Shown here one piece after another: positions 6,909 to 17,222 of a stretch of 64,000 bases of DNA. Source of the DNA: Paenibacillus ferrarius (GTDB lineage Bacteria > Bacillota > Bacilli > Paenibacillales > NBRC-103111); NCBI RefSeq assembly GCF_002027705.1, contig NZ_MBTG01000013.1, positions 1 through 64,000 on the forward strand, written 5' to 3'. The first letter of the stretch is position 1, and each line of letters begins with the position of its first letter. A model generated the notes under the pieces. It was not told the origin of the DNA. It saw only the letters and a program-made list of their open reading frames with translations, and did no database searches. Made by a program: the position numbers and the translations under genes.

Positions 6909-9900
6909 TTAGCTGTAGATAGTTGAAGGGTCTTCAGCAGCAATGCGTTTAATGCTTAACGTATAGGTCTTCGTGGACCCATCTTCAGCTTTAACGGAAA
7001 CGATCAACTTATTGTCTCCGATTAGTAATGGCACTCTTTTTACAGAGCCAATTGTTTCATCTTTCAGCTTTACAACCGCTTTCGAATCTGTAGCAGCTAG
7101 TAGAAGCTCTATCCATTCCGCATCCGTCTCCCCTGTATATTGAACAATGTCCGGTGAAAACGCTGGAGATAGTCCCAGCGTCTTCCCATCGGCTACAAGG
7201 TTCATTTGGGATAAATTCGTATCTTTACTTGCCAACACGCCCGATGACACTTCGCCATCCGTGGTATGACCTGCCATGCGGGTTACCTTAATGGTATAGG
7301 TATTCATCGTATTGTCCTCCGCAGTAACTTCCACCTCAAAGGTATTCAACCCTACACCAAGTGAGATCGGTTGGCTCGCCTGACCGCTCGCAACTGCTAT
7401 ACCGTTTACTTTGACCCTTGCCGAGGTATCCTCCAACTTTGGCGTGACCTTTATACTTGTCACACGGTTAGCAACATTTTGTGTGTAGCTTTTCGTTCCT
7501 GTGGCAAAATCCTCGTTAAGGGCTCCACTATCGACATTTAAGCCACTTAAGTTCGCATTATTCGATACCCCGGGTTTATACAAGACTGCTTCCCATATTG
7601 AATTCCAATCACCTTTCCCAACTACCCGAACATACCTTGCTCCGATCGGTGTAAAGAAGATATCCTCCATGCCTCTCGTGGTTCCGCTGTTGCTGCCTTG
7701 GAATACAGTCGTCCATTGCTTCTGATCATCTGAGACCCACACATCGAATAAATGCTCTTCTCCTACGTACCAAGAACTGCCCAGTCCGGCCACCGTGTAG
7801 GATGCACCCAGATCAAATTCGATCCATGACCCCTTATCTTCGGCCGTCCACATCGTTCCCAAAGTGCCGTCAATGGCCTCTTCTCCCTTGCCTCTAGAGG
7901 ACCGTACAGCTTCAACCTTGTAATACGGCGTAGCAATGCGCATCTCTTTGAGCGATACTTCACCGCCTCCTCCCAGATCTGAGCGATATCCGTTCCCAAT
8001 TAGCTTAACGAATCTAGCAGATACAGGGGCAAAATACATTGCTTCATAGGTATCATTGCTTCCTAAACTCTCCCCTGCATATCTGGATGTCCAATTGCTG
8101 CCATCCGGTGATGTCAACAGCTGGTATTGATAGTAACGATCCAGCCCATTGAGCCAGGCGAGATCGATATGATCGAACTTCCGAGTTTCACCGAGATCAT
8201 AGACCAAGTAGGCGCCCGGTACACTATCGGTCCATACGGTATTCAGATCTCCATCAGCTGCTTGTAAGGCAACATCTGCAGTCGTACTGGAATCGATCTC
8301 GACTACTTTATATTCGGTCACCGGTAGAATCGAAAATACTTTCGCTTTCAGGGAGTATTCATCCCACTTGACCACTGCCCAATTGGCTATAGAGGCGACC
8401 TCTAGTGGAATATAAACGACTCCATTTCTAAGGGTTACCGGTGTTGGTAGCGTTGCGGATTGACCATTGATGGTGATCACATTGCTAGAAATGGTCATCT
8501 CAACCGTTGTTCCTCGGCGACTCATTGTCAAAGTCGATCCTTGCAGATTGGTTGTCAGACCAAGCTCAGCAGCCAGCCGTTCATAAGGAATAATTACCTG
8601 ACTATCACTTAAGGCCAGTTCTGAATTAAAAGTGAAATCAACGCCATTAACTTGCATAACTACGGCATCCTTCTCAGCTTGTACCGGTAATGTTACAAGC
8701 GCTACTGGTACGGATAAAGTTCTTGTTGGAGAATGCTGTAAGGTATACGTACCTCCGGTAGTAGCAGCAAAATATAACGTACCCTCATCAGGCGTTACTT
8801 CATATTCGACTGAAGACGTTTCCCCAGCTTTAGTTACCGTCCAATAGCCAGTGCTTAGGTCAGTCACCAATACACGGACATCCTTATCCTTGTTCGATAC
8901 TGGCAGTTCAAAGCTGGCTGTGTTGGTTATATCAACACCACTTTTGGAAAAAAGCACAGCCCGATCTTCGATTTTCACACCAACCATCTCATTCGAAACG
9001 ATCGATTCCGTAGCCAGCGGCTGAGGACCATCCACTGCATCCATCACCTGCATGACATTCAAGAATACATCTGTTTCGGCATTAGCCTTCGGAGAAACTT
9101 CCACACGCCAGGCACCCGCTTCTGTGCTATCCTCAGACCTAGGTTCTTGCGGATAATTGACACCATTGACGAAAAATTCTTTATCTGTTCCGCCAATCTT
9201 GGTAATTTCAGCATTATTGCTAGTCGGCAGTAAGGTGCGATTGACCAATTTGCCATTATAACCTTTCTCTGTGCGTTCAAGGGTGACTGTATCGCCTGAT
9301 ATGTCAGGTTCGTTCTCGCTGTGCAGCAACCAAGTTTTCTTGAAGTTGGCATCAGCAGAAGTTACCTTATCGAATACAACCAACGCAGCAGGATGATCAT
9401 CATTCTTCAGGTTAAGAAATACAAAAGAACGTTTGAAATCATCCATCTTGGACGTATACGCTTTAGTAAGGTCTCCCTTTATGTAACTATAATCTGGTGT
9501 AACTGCATCCGGACCGAACTGATGTTTGACGACGTCAGCAACTTCATAATTATTCGTGGGATTAAGCAATTCTTGCATCGTAGCAGGTTCTTCATATAAG
9601 AAGCGCTGACCGCCATCATTCGAACCAGCTGGAAAAGTTTCGTTAGGATCATAGACTAACATCGTATTATGCGCAATCGTGCGTTTATTGTAATTAAGAT
9701 CGTGGGAACCAAAGTATCCCCCCATCGTACCTTCATAAATGCCCGAATCAATGGCCAAACCACCCTTGTAATACAGTTGGAACTGTCCAGCATCCATATG
9801 CTGGTGGTTCGTGAACATGGTGGTGCCAACCTTCATTGTCGCAACGACGGTAGAAGACTGTATACCGCCTCTCCAACTCGTTCGAGCCGTCATCTGGCCA

Positions 9901-11552
9901 GAAGGCTCAGGAAAATATTTGGTGAGCGGAAGCGTTTGTTCATTCATTGTCCCCAACTGAGGGTCATCAAATAATATAACCCACAGATCATCCTTGGCTG
10001 ATTTGTTGTAACTATTTTGCCTCAGAAATTCATTCTTCAAAAAAGGATCATGATAGTAGCTGGCAGGCAGCATGTTCGGCATAGGCTCGGACCAATATTC
10101 GCCGAATGGCCTTTGCGATTGAAACGTGTCACCGTTACGCATGAGCTGCCCATCGGGACGACGCGCATAGATCCATTCATATGGGGTCATCCCTTGATCG
10201 GAATTAAATACATCACCAGCACCCATCCGCTTGAATATCCATGAGGCAAACACATCCCATTGATAACGATAAGGTCCGTAGGAATCCCCCTGATGCTGAG
10301 CATTAGAAGGGTATACATAATTACGCGGCTCCACATACTCAGCGAAGAACCGCCCAGCTACTAGGTTATATATAGCTGGATTCTCGTCATAAACCGCAAT
10401 ACCAACACTTAACTGATCACGCATCAGTTGCGCTTCGCTGCCATGTCCAACTACAGCACCTTGTTCAATCGCAGGATAGCCAATCTCCATACCTTCGGCT
10501 ATAGACTCAAAGCGCTGAATGAAATACGATCGCTGTGACGCGGTCATCAGCGGGTAACACCAGTCATATACAATGGAACCCAATGTAAGAGCTTCACCAA
10601 TCGGACGATAATCGTGACGTGGGAAGACGACAGTGTTCAAATATTTAGTCATCATGCTGACGGCCTGCTGGCCACTTGTTTCGTCTGCTTGCAGTAAATA
10701 CAACAAAGCCTTAGCTTGGATCGTCTTCATAATAACATTGTCCTGATTATTTTTTTCTTTGGAACTTGGAGCTGGAAGTTCTCCGGTAAAGCTTTGTCCG
10801 GCAGCATCCAGCATATGTTCCCAAGCATCCTTTACTTCTGCATGCGCTAGGCGGCTGCGGATCTCATCCAGATCAGTTGCCCTAACGAACAGACGTGGAT
10901 GTTCGGCTGGCGGCAGCACAGGAGGGGCCGGGTATGGATTATCAGTTGGTGTTGGACCGCTATGTTTTCTTAGCACAAAATCATCCAAATAATAATTACC
11001 AGTTGGATTATTTGTCCATGTCCAGATTTGAATCTTCACTGTACCCGGCGGTGCAGTGAAGATTGCAGATCGCAGCTTATAGTCTGTCGATGCAATTACG
11101 AAATTTTTCATTGAAGTTGTATAGAGATCCTGATTATTTGAATCACGGCAAGTAACAAAAATGCGACCATCTTGACCGCTATCGACCTTTCCATAGACTT
11201 CAAAATAGTAGGTTTCATTCTCTGCAACACCCGTAGTAATATTCTGAGCAAATCCTGTATTTCCGGAACTTACCACTACACTGTTTGTACCACTGTTGGC
11301 ATTGTTACTGACAACGGAGGAGGCACCATCCCAAAATTCCCAACCTGTATCTCCGGATTCAAAGCCTGGATTTACCACTAAGTTTTCCGGTGTCGGCGCG
11401 ACCGAATAAGTCTGACTAGATACGCTTATATCACTGACATTACTAGCCTCAACTGCTTGAACTTCCTGACTGCCCAACAAACCGTTGGAAATGGAGAGAA
11501 CCATGAGAAAGGACAAGAGAAGCTGCAAGTTTGACTGCCACTTAAGTTTCAT
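6909..11552 (-). CDS. Secreted multidomain heparinase II/III-type polysaccharide lyase
   Basis: The 1547-aa product has a signal peptide (about 1-34), a CBM-type sandwich (VVNPGFESGDTGWEFW to YYLDDFVLRK, about 58-195), an alpha-toroid lyase part starting PRLFVRATDLDEIRSRL (about 225) and the heparinase II/III signature NHQHMDAGQFQLYYKG (about 580). A C-terminal sheet domain follows (to about 940), then a copper-amine-oxidase-N-like domain (about 955-1075), two discoidin/F5-8C domains (about 1085-1345) and two cadherin-like sandwich domains (from about 1350). Such enzymes cleave uronic-acid polysaccharides outside the cell by beta-elimination. It stops just before where SLH repeats should begin; these follow out of frame. 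AAAGGGG precedes the ATG, and element B lies upstream. Confidence 0.85.
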   Translation of the reverse strand: MKLKWQSNLQLLLSFLMVLSISNGLLGSQEVQAVEASNVSDISVSSQTYSVAPTPENLVVNPGFESGDTGWEFWDGASSVVSNNANSGTNSVVVSSGNTGFAQNITTGVAENETYYFEVYGKVDSGQDGRIFVTCRDSNNQDLYTTSMKNFVIASTDYKLRSAIFTAPPGTVKIQIWTWTNNPTGNYYLDDFVLRKHSGPTPTDNPYPAPPVLPPAEHPRLFVRATDLDEIRSRLAHAEVKDAWEHMLDAAGQSFTGELPAPSSKEKNNQDNVIMKTIQAKALLYLLQADETSGQQAVSMMTKYLNTVVFPRHDYRPIGEALTLGSIVYDWCYPLMTASQRSYFIQRFESIAEGMEIGYPAIEQGAVVGHGSEAQLMRDQLSVGIAVYDENPAIYNLVAGRFFAEYVEPRNYVYPSNAQHQGDSYGPYRYQWDVFASWIFKRMGAGDVFNSDQGMTPYEWIYARRPDGQLMRNGDTFQSQRPFGEYWSEPMPNMLPASYYHDPFLKNEFLRQNSYNKSAKDDLWVILFDDPQLGTMNEQTLPLTKYFPEPSGQMTARTSWRGGIQSSTVVATMKVGTTMFTNHQHMDAGQFQLYYKGGLAIDSGIYEGTMGGYFGSHDLNYNKRTIAHNTMLVYDPNETFPAGSNDGGQRFLYEEPATMQELLNPTNNYEVADVVKHQFGPDAVTPDYSYIKGDLTKAYTSKMDDFKRSFVFLNLKNDDHPAALVVFDKVTSADANFKKTWLLHSENEPDISGDTVTLERTEKGYNGKLVNRTLLPTSNNAEITKIGGTDKEFFVNGVNYPQEPRSEDSTEAGAWRVEVSPKANAETDVFLNVMQVMDAVDGPQPLATESIVSNEMVGVKIEDRAVLFSKSGVDITNTASFELPVSNKDKDVRVLVTDLSTGYWTVTKAGETSSVEYEVTPDEGTLYFAATTGGTYTLQHSPTRTLSVPVALVTLPVQAEKDAVVMQVNGVDFTFNSELALSDSQVIIPYERLAAELGLTTNLQGSTLTMSRRGTTVEMTISSNVITINGQSATLPTPVTLRNGVVYIPLEVASIANWAVVKWDEYSLKAKVFSILPVTEYKVVEIDSSTTADVALQAADGDLNTVWTDSVPGAYLVYDLGETRKFDHIDLAWLNGLDRYYQYQLLTSPDGSNWTSRYAGESLGSNDTYEAMYFAPVSARFVKLIGNGYRSDLGGGGEVSLKEMRIATPYYKVEAVRSSRGKGEEAIDGTLGTMWTAEDKGSWIEFDLGASYTVAGLGSSWYVGEEHLFDVWVSDDQKQWTTVFQGSNSGTTRGMEDIFFTPIGARYVRVVGKGDWNSIWEAVLYKPGVSNNANLSGLNVDSGALNEDFATGTKSYTQNVANRVTSIKVTPKLEDTSARVKVNGIAVASGQASQPISLGVGLNTFEVEVTAEDNTMNTYTIKVTRMAGHTTDGEVSSGVLASKDTNLSQMNLVADGKTLGLSPAFSPDIVQYTGETDAEWIELLLAATDSKAVVKLKDETIGSVKRVPLLIGDNKLIVSVKAEDGSTKTYTLSIKRIAAEDPSTIYS

Positions 11553-11649
11553 CAGTTAACTAACCCCTTTTCAATAAAGTAATATACACCTGCTAAACAT
11601 TAAATGGATTACAACATACCGCTGGATACGGCCAGAAAAAAATACCCCC

Positions 11650-11765
11650 CTCTCATGCACTCACCATATCTAATTTATTGGGAACTGAATATCGTCGTTA
11701 TTCTAGTTACTTCATCGTTTTTACGAAAATCATAAATTGGTGAAGTAGTGATCATATCGATGTAA
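11650..11765 (-). promoter_or_regulatory. Repeated promoter-like element, copy B (lyase promoter)
   Basis: This region shares ATCGTCG, TTCTA, CGTTTTTACGAAAA, CATAA, GTGAAGTAGTGATCAT and GATG with copies A and C in the same order and spacing. TTCATC (11711-) and GGTGAA form the spaced inverted repeat. Minus-strand TAGAAT (11700-11705) is a likely -10 box with no good -35 partner, as expected of an activator-dependent promoter. It lies about 150 bp upstream of the lyase start. The membrane AraC regulator at 13244 is the natural candidate activator. No leader-peptide gene follows this copy. Confidence 0.6.
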
Positions 11766-11775
11766 GCGCGTGCAA
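11760..11775. promoter_or_regulatory. Possible catabolite-responsive element (cre)
   Basis: ATGTAAGCGCGTGCAA fits the CcpA consensus WTGNAANCGNWWNCAW with one mismatch. It sits between the divergent lyase and DUF4091 genes, a sensible place for carbon catabolite repression. Such short matches also occur by chance. Confidence 0.35.
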
Positions 11776-11981
11776 GAATTCATGGATGCTTGCAATCCCG
11801 TATTTGCGTGAAACCATTTACGACATGCGTTTCGTAAGCATGTATAATAATGGAACATCCATGAAGGCCATACGCAACGCTTAAAAGCTAACAATATGTG
11901 AAAAAGTAAATGATATGATGATATCAAACTGTTGCTATTCATGTTTAAATGAAAAATATATGATGAATGAAGGAGACTTTC

Positions 11982-13229
11982 ATGCCTACCCACCATGTTC
12001 AAATATGGGCCGTCAATGATGGCGAGAAAATACACCGTGAAGATCTAACCAACCCGAATCGACATTCAAATAGTGTATGGAACGATCAGGTCGTGCAGAT
12101 CTTCGGGGCGCGTAACGAAGTTGTCGCTCTTCAACTTATCGTACAAACGAGTGAGTATGCCATCCGGGATGTCACCGTGGAGGTGTCAGCTCTAACCCAT
12201 ACCACAAATAAAGGTATAACCATACACAATCAACGAACTCATCCGGAAGACCCCAATGATTACGTAGGCCGCAGGATTGAAGTATTTACAGAACACTACT
12301 TATATGTATCGCCAGAGCTCACTACGCCGCCGCAATGGTTCTATGTAGCAAGCGCTCCTCCCCTACAGCAATCAGGTTGGATTCCGGATGCATTAATCCC
12401 TCATGATGCACATCGAGGCCCCGGGGAGCAACCAGTTCACGTGCAAGCTCTTACGAATCAAGGATTCTGGATCGACATTTATATCCCCGATGAAAGCGCT
12501 ATCCAGTCTGGGATTTATTCAGGTGCTATTACGGTAAGTTAGGATGGAGGTAAGGAGGAACGAATCATCCCCTTAGAATTAGATGTGTTCGGCTTCGCCT
12601 TGCTTCAAGAAAATCATACGCAAACCATGGTATTTGCAAGCGACTTCAGCTCTTATTTCCCTAGCTTAAATAACTCCAATGATGCCTTGCGCAAAATGGC
12701 TCATATGGCTCTATCATTCTCGAAGGAGAAGCCGTGGGTGAATAGCTGGATCAAGTGGAAACACAAGATGGATTTATACTTCGTCTGGCATGGAACGCAC
12801 TGGCGACACAACCATCAAGGCCCTCGCAGTCGGACGAATCAGAATGTATTTGGGTATCCTGTCACGTTTATGTATGTGAATACCAATCCTGAAGACGAAT
12901 TTTATGGAGAAACAGGTATCCACTGGGGAAACGGCGACGGCATTCTATTTTATCCAGACCATGATCCGTACTACCGAGAACAAGACCGTGGCGTTCAAGC
13001 TCTGCTTAGCTCAATTCGAATGAAGAACCTTCGTAGGGGAATTCAGGATTATGAGTATATTTGGTTAGCAGCGTCTTTGGGAAAACAGGAACAAGTCGAT
13101 CAACTAGTACGTACGGCTCTGCCACGAGTTTTACACGAAACGGACCGTACTCACTCTATCACCTGGTCACCCTATGGGAATGATTGGGATGATTATCGAA
13201 AGAAAATATCTGATCTTATTCAGTTTTAA
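11982..13229 (+). pseudogene. DUF4091-type glycosidase-like gene, interrupted and shortened
   Basis: The start is taken at the ATG at 11982 with AAGGAG upstream. The first 186 codons are a sandwich domain (HHVQIWAVNDGEKIHREDL, EVVALQLIVQTS). A TAG at 12540-12542 then interrupts, after which the same frame continues to 13229 with the C-terminal DUF4091 motifs (HWGNGDGILFYPD, SSIRMKNLRRGIQDYEYIWL). Intact members are about 550-600 aa; here only about 415 codons exist. The middle barrel segment is missing between SSYFPSLNNS and EKPWVNSWIKWKH. A nonsense codon plus an internal deletion points to a dead gene. It abuts the regulator gene, so it may still be transcribed with it. Confidence 0.75.
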
Positions 13230-13243
13230 GGCAGGTGAGGCAT

Positions 13244-15478
13244 ATGCCCAATCATAAATTCCCATTAAAAGCGTTGTTCAAACTTAGGCTCAAAGAGAAA
13301 ACCTCCTCTTTATTCATCCGATTATTCGTCAGTTTTCTAATCATAATTGCTCTATTGGTTTCGTTTATTTTATTTTCCGTCGTCTACTACAGGGGAGGGA
13401 TTAAAGATGAGATCATTAAATACAATACACTCAGCTTGCAAAAAACAACCGAAAACTATGAGAATCTAATAGCTGTCATTCATAGTTCCGTTCTAGCCGT
13501 TTCACTAGAACTAGAGGAAGTGCAAAGTCCGTCCATTAATTATATGAACGCGCTTTCTACGATGCAGAAGCTCCGACTAGTGATGTCCAATCGACAATTA
13601 TACTTGGAAAATATATTGTTGATGTTTCAGAATTCTGGCTATACGCTTGAAAAAGGCCGTGGGACTGATGTCAACACCATGTTCGATCGCTATTACAATA
13701 GCAAGGATTACAACACCTCTTTCTGGAACGATCAATATGCTTTACCGTACAAATTCCAAGTACTACCTGCTTCTTCGTTTGCTGAGTCCGATTCTACAGG
13801 ACGAATGGGTGAACGGACGTTACTGCCCATTGTCGTCAAGAATGAACAGCTTCCGAACTTTTATTTAATCGCTATGGTCGAGGCAGACACCATTTACGCC
13901 CAACTGCATCAGACCCTCGACGACCAGTTTTATATCATAAATGAAGCTGATCAACCCATGTATCATTCTCCAGGCGCTAATCAAGTCTCATTACCCAAAT
14001 TCAAATATCATTCAGGTTATATGATTAAGGATAATATCTACTACTTCTATAAAAAAGGCGCGAGCGGACTAACTTATATTCATGTGGTTCCAGATAACAC
14101 AATCTCGAGTCAGGTGCGTTGGAATTTCTCATTTGTGTTGTTGCTCATCCTCACCATTGCTATTAGCCTGATTGCTTCCTTCCTGTTTAGTGTTCGACTC
14201 AACACACCTGTTAAGCGGATTATTGAAGGGATTCAGAAGTGGAATACCCATCCACTTTGGGAGAGTGGAATCAAGGAATTTAATATCATCCATCACAAAA
14301 TAAGTGACATCCTCAAATCAAACCAGGATATGCATCAGGATATGTCAGAGAAAGAGTCTCTGCTGCGGTACTACGCTTATTCCAATGTATTAAAGAAGAT
14401 ACGTCATCAGCATGGTGATAGCACACCTTGGCTTCCATCGGATCGTCCCTTTGTTCTGGTATTGTTTAAAGTCAATTACAAAGCTAATCTGTATCGTTTG
14501 GAGGTAGATGAGGAACGCGCAACGGTTTTTATCAGAGAATATATCAATCGGATTATTGCGGAGACCTTCTCGGATTCCTTGACCTTCCAGATGGAAAATG
14601 ATCAAATCCTGTCTATTATTTTCACAGAAATCACTGATCCGAATATCAACCATACACTTAAACAAATTAATCACATGATGGAAGCAGAACGGGAGTATTG
14701 CTTCCTTACGATCACGGCTTCAGGTGGTACCGAGGATTGGAATGAAGCGTATCAAAGTGGGCTTGAACAGCTTAAAAAGAGGAAGTTCGATGATGAAACT
14801 CAGATTATCGTGGATACTGAGCTGCAAGCTGCGAATATTCGATTAACACAAGCGCAAGAAGAGGAACTAGATGCCAATCTATACAACGGGAACGATGATG
14901 TTGTTCTCCTATTGGTCAGACGAGTGCTCGCTAGAATAAGAAAAAGTAATGAGAGCACGCAAAGTGTCCATCAATTCGCTGAATCCATCTTGCTTCATAC
15001 ACAAAGAAATCTTCAGCAGCGTAATATCGACCACACGTTTCTCCGTCAGACTTTCGCTGAATTGCAGAACTGTCATACTTATGAGCAACTTGACACACTT
15101 TTGTCCTCTGATATTAAGAGATCAGCCCTGCTTGTCAGGGAACTCAAAGATAAGCGAGACCACATTATTCACTACGTGTATGAGTATCTTGAGAATAACT
15201 ATGACAAGGATATCACCTTGGATATCATGGCAGATAAGCTGCATATCACCCGCAGTTACTTGTCTACATATTTCAAAGAAAAGACGGGTACTAACTTTGT
15301 TGATTATGTCAATTCAGTTCGAATCGATAAAGCGAAGAAGCTGCTGCTTAATCCAGACATTCGTATTCAAGATATTGCACAGTTTGCAGGCTACCAGAAC
15401 ATTAACTCCTTTAACCGCATGTTCAAGAAATCCACAGGCTTCACGCCCAGTGAATTTCGCAGAAATGAACAACAGTAA
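13244..15478 (+). CDS. Membrane-bound AraC-family sensor-regulator
   Basis: The start is set at the ATG at 13244 with AGGTGAGG four bases upstream (a GTG at 13235 is in frame). The product is about 744 aa: a basic N-terminus, TM helix 1 (FLIIIALLVSFILFSVVYY), an extracellular sensor of about 230 residues (Cache-like fold likely), TM helix 2 (FVLLLILTIAISLIASFLF), a HAMP-like stretch, a cytoplasmic linker domain and a C-terminal AraC helix-turn-helix pair (DITLDIMADKLHITRSYLS; DIRIQDIAQFAGYQNINSF; FKKSTGFTPSEFR). This class typically sits beside lplABC-type importers in Paenibacillus and switches them on in response to extracellular sugars. The binding-protein and permease genes lie convergent to it; the three repeated elements nearby are its likely targets. 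Confidence 0.88.
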   Translation: MPNHKFPLKALFKLRLKEKTSSLFIRLFVSFLIIIALLVSFILFSVVYYRGGIKDEIIKYNTLSLQKTTENYENLIAVIHSSVLAVSLELEEVQSPSINYMNALSTMQKLRLVMSNRQLYLENILLMFQNSGYTLEKGRGTDVNTMFDRYYNSKDYNTSFWNDQYALPYKFQVLPASSFAESDSTGRMGERTLLPIVVKNEQLPNFYLIAMVEADTIYAQLHQTLDDQFYIINEADQPMYHSPGANQVSLPKFKYHSGYMIKDNIYYFYKKGASGLTYIHVVPDNTISSQVRWNFSFVLLLILTIAISLIASFLFSVRLNTPVKRIIEGIQKWNTHPLWESGIKEFNIIHHKISDILKSNQDMHQDMSEKESLLRYYAYSNVLKKIRHQHGDSTPWLPSDRPFVLVLFKVNYKANLYRLEVDEERATVFIREYINRIIAETFSDSLTFQMENDQILSIIFTEITDPNINHTLKQINHMMEAEREYCFLTITASGGTEDWNEAYQSGLEQLKKRKFDDETQIIVDTELQAANIRLTQAQEEELDANLYNGNDDVVLLLVRRVLARIRKSNESTQSVHQFAESILLHTQRNLQQRNIDHTFLRQTFAELQNCHTYEQLDTLLSSDIKRSALLVRELKDKRDHIIHYVYEYLENNYDKDITLDIMADKLHITRSYLSTYFKEKTGTNFVDYVNSVRIDKAKKLLLNPDIRIQDIAQFAGYQNINSFNRMFKKSTGFTPSEFRRNEQQ

Positions 15479-15509
15479 GCTTTCTCTGTATAACGCAGCA
15501 TCGTCCAAA

Positions 15510-15537
15510 AACCGTCCGATCTAATCATCGGACGGTT
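15510..15537. terminator. Bidirectional terminator between regulator and binding-protein genes
   Basis: A perfect 11-bp stem (AACCGTCCGAT/ATCGGACGGTT) with a 6-nt loop lies in the 84-bp convergent gap. A-rich sequence precedes it and TTCATT follows. Confidence 0.75.
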
Positions 15538-15562
15538 CATTGCGCGCTTTAATGAGATGAGC

Positions 15563-17149
15563 TTATTTCCACTCGCCCTTGATCCCAGACGTCTGTAACA
15601 CCTTATTGACATCGTCGATCATTTCTTTACCACCCTTTTTCATATATTCGTCAACCATCTTGCTCCAGTTGGAAACCGGCTCCTGCCCAACGATCATTTT
15701 CGTTTGCCATTCCTGAGTAATCAAGCTCAACTCTGCTCCCTTGGATGCGAAAACCTCTGAATAAATGCGATCTACAGGATTAATATAAAACTTAGTATTC
15801 TTTAACAATTCAACAGCAGAATTCACGAAGCTCTTGGCAAATGGATTCATCAATACTTTCCCAGGTTCATTTGCCTCATCATTTGGTGCCCAGCCACTTA
15901 TACCACTAAAATACCCTGTAGGCCGCTTTTCCACGGTTGAAATGTCGATTAATGGAAGTCCATCCACCATCTTATACCCTATGCCTCCCCCTCCATTTGC
16001 CCAATCGAACTCAGCATTCTGGGGGTTACGATTGTCAACAGGTATGAAGGTACGGAAATAGTCTTGCATTTGCAGAATTCGGTTAATTTTATCGGCATCG
16101 CTCTTTATCTTAGCATTCAACATGGTCAGCGTATAATATCCGGAAAGCGCCATATATCCTTGTCCACCATCTGCTTGTTTGAAAGCTGGAATAACGGCAA
16201 GTTCAGCAGTTGGTATTAGTTCCTTCATACTCTTGAGAAGATCTTCAGGAGTCCCAATAGGCTGCTCATACCAAATCCCGTATTTACCAGCATAGAAGTC
16301 TTTACGGATGTCTACATTCTTAGAGATTGCCCAATCCTTGTGAATCGCTCCCTCTTTGTACAAGTCCGCGAGAAATTGCGTCTGCTGCTTGAACCCTTCC
16401 GATATAATACCTGGGATTAATTGTCCTTGCTCGTTTTTGTTATACCATCCCGAATCCCACGCAGCACCCATTTGGGCTCCATAAACGATCTGCTTAGACA
16501 ATCCAAAGCCATAGGTATCGTTTTTGCCATTCTTATCTGGGTCATCCTTCGTGAATGCGATTGCCACTTTCTTTAATTCATCATAGGTAGTTGGCATCTT
16601 AAGACCTAGATTATCTAGCCAATCTTTACGAATAATGGGTTTCTTTCCATATTTCGCAGGGAAGTATTGCGGAATCGCATAAATTTTTCCGTCTACAGTA
16701 ACAGCATCCCACACACTTTTGGGAACCAATTTCAACGAGGGATACTTGTCGATGTATTCATTTAATGGAAGGAACGCACCTTGCTTCGCCCATTTGAAAA
16801 AATTCGCATCTGGGCTCTCCATTCCGATGACATCAGCCAAATCCCCAGCAGCCATAACGACCGGTAATTTGCTGCCATATTCATCGAAAGGGACATACTG
16901 CGGCTTGTATTCCACATTAAATTTTTCGTTGATTTTCTTCAAACCGTCGCCTGTTGCACCAGGAATTTGAGGCGACCATGTGCCCTCGATGGAAGTAACC
17001 GTAATTTTCTTGGCTGTCGTCGAATTTGCTGATGGGGTTGAAGATGATGTAGCAGCGCTTGATTCAGGCTGCTCCTTCGTGCCCGATGTGCAAGCGGCCA
17101 AGCTTGAAGCTAAACTCACGGTAAGTCCTAACGCTAGTATTTTTTTCAT
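15563..17149 (-). CDS. ABC transporter sugar-binding lipoprotein (LplA-like)
   Basis: The product has 528 residues: a lipoprotein signal peptide with lipobox LAAC (Cys20), a Ser/Thr-rich linker, then a family-1-type solute-binding protein. Recognisable parts are VVMAAGDLADVIGMESPD, KQGAFLPLNEYIDKYPSL, GKIYAIPQYFPAKYGKKPI-IRKDWLDNLGLKMPTTYDE and the WYEQPIGTP region. The length fits the large LplA-type proteins for oligosaccharides. AGGAGGATTTACTTAA precedes the ATG. It is the last gene of the transporter cluster, 73 nt behind the permease. The ligand is probably an oligosaccharide released by the neighbouring lyase; this is inferred from position only. Confidence 0.9.
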   Translation of the reverse strand: MKKILALGLTVSLASSLAACTSGTKEQPESSAATSSSTPSANSTTAKKITVTSIEGTWSPQIPGATGDGLKKINEKFNVEYKPQYVPFDEYGSKLPVVMAAGDLADVIGMESPDANFFKWAKQGAFLPLNEYIDKYPSLKLVPKSVWDAVTVDGKIYAIPQYFPAKYGKKPIIRKDWLDNLGLKMPTTYDELKKVAIAFTKDDPDKNGKNDTYGFGLSKQIVYGAQMGAAWDSGWYNKNEQGQLIPGIISEGFKQQTQFLADLYKEGAIHKDWAISKNVDIRKDFYAGKYGIWYEQPIGTPEDLLKSMKELIPTAELAVIPAFKQADGGQGYMALSGYYTLTMLNAKIKSDADKINRILQMQDYFRTFIPVDNRNPQNAEFDWANGGGGIGYKMVDGLPLIDISTVEKRPTGYFSGISGWAPNDEANEPGKVLMNPFAKSFVNSAVELLKNTKFYINPVDRIYSEVFASKGAELSLITQEWQTKMIVGQEPVSNWSKMVDEYMKKGGKEMIDDVNKVLQTSGIKGEWK

Positions 17150-17222
17150 TTAAGTAAATCCTCCTCATATTCATTGTCAACTCTTCTTTATGACACCCTT
17201 ACATTCTGATCGCTAGACACCT

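Larger units (their letters stand above)
11553..11981. other. Divergent intergenic region holding element B and a cre-like site
   Basis: There is no gene here. The left part is the untranslated leader of the lyase, with a C-run in TACCCCCCTCTC. The middle holds the repeated promoter element. The right part is AT-rich and ends in AAGGAG before the DUF4091 gene start. Confidence 0.6.
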
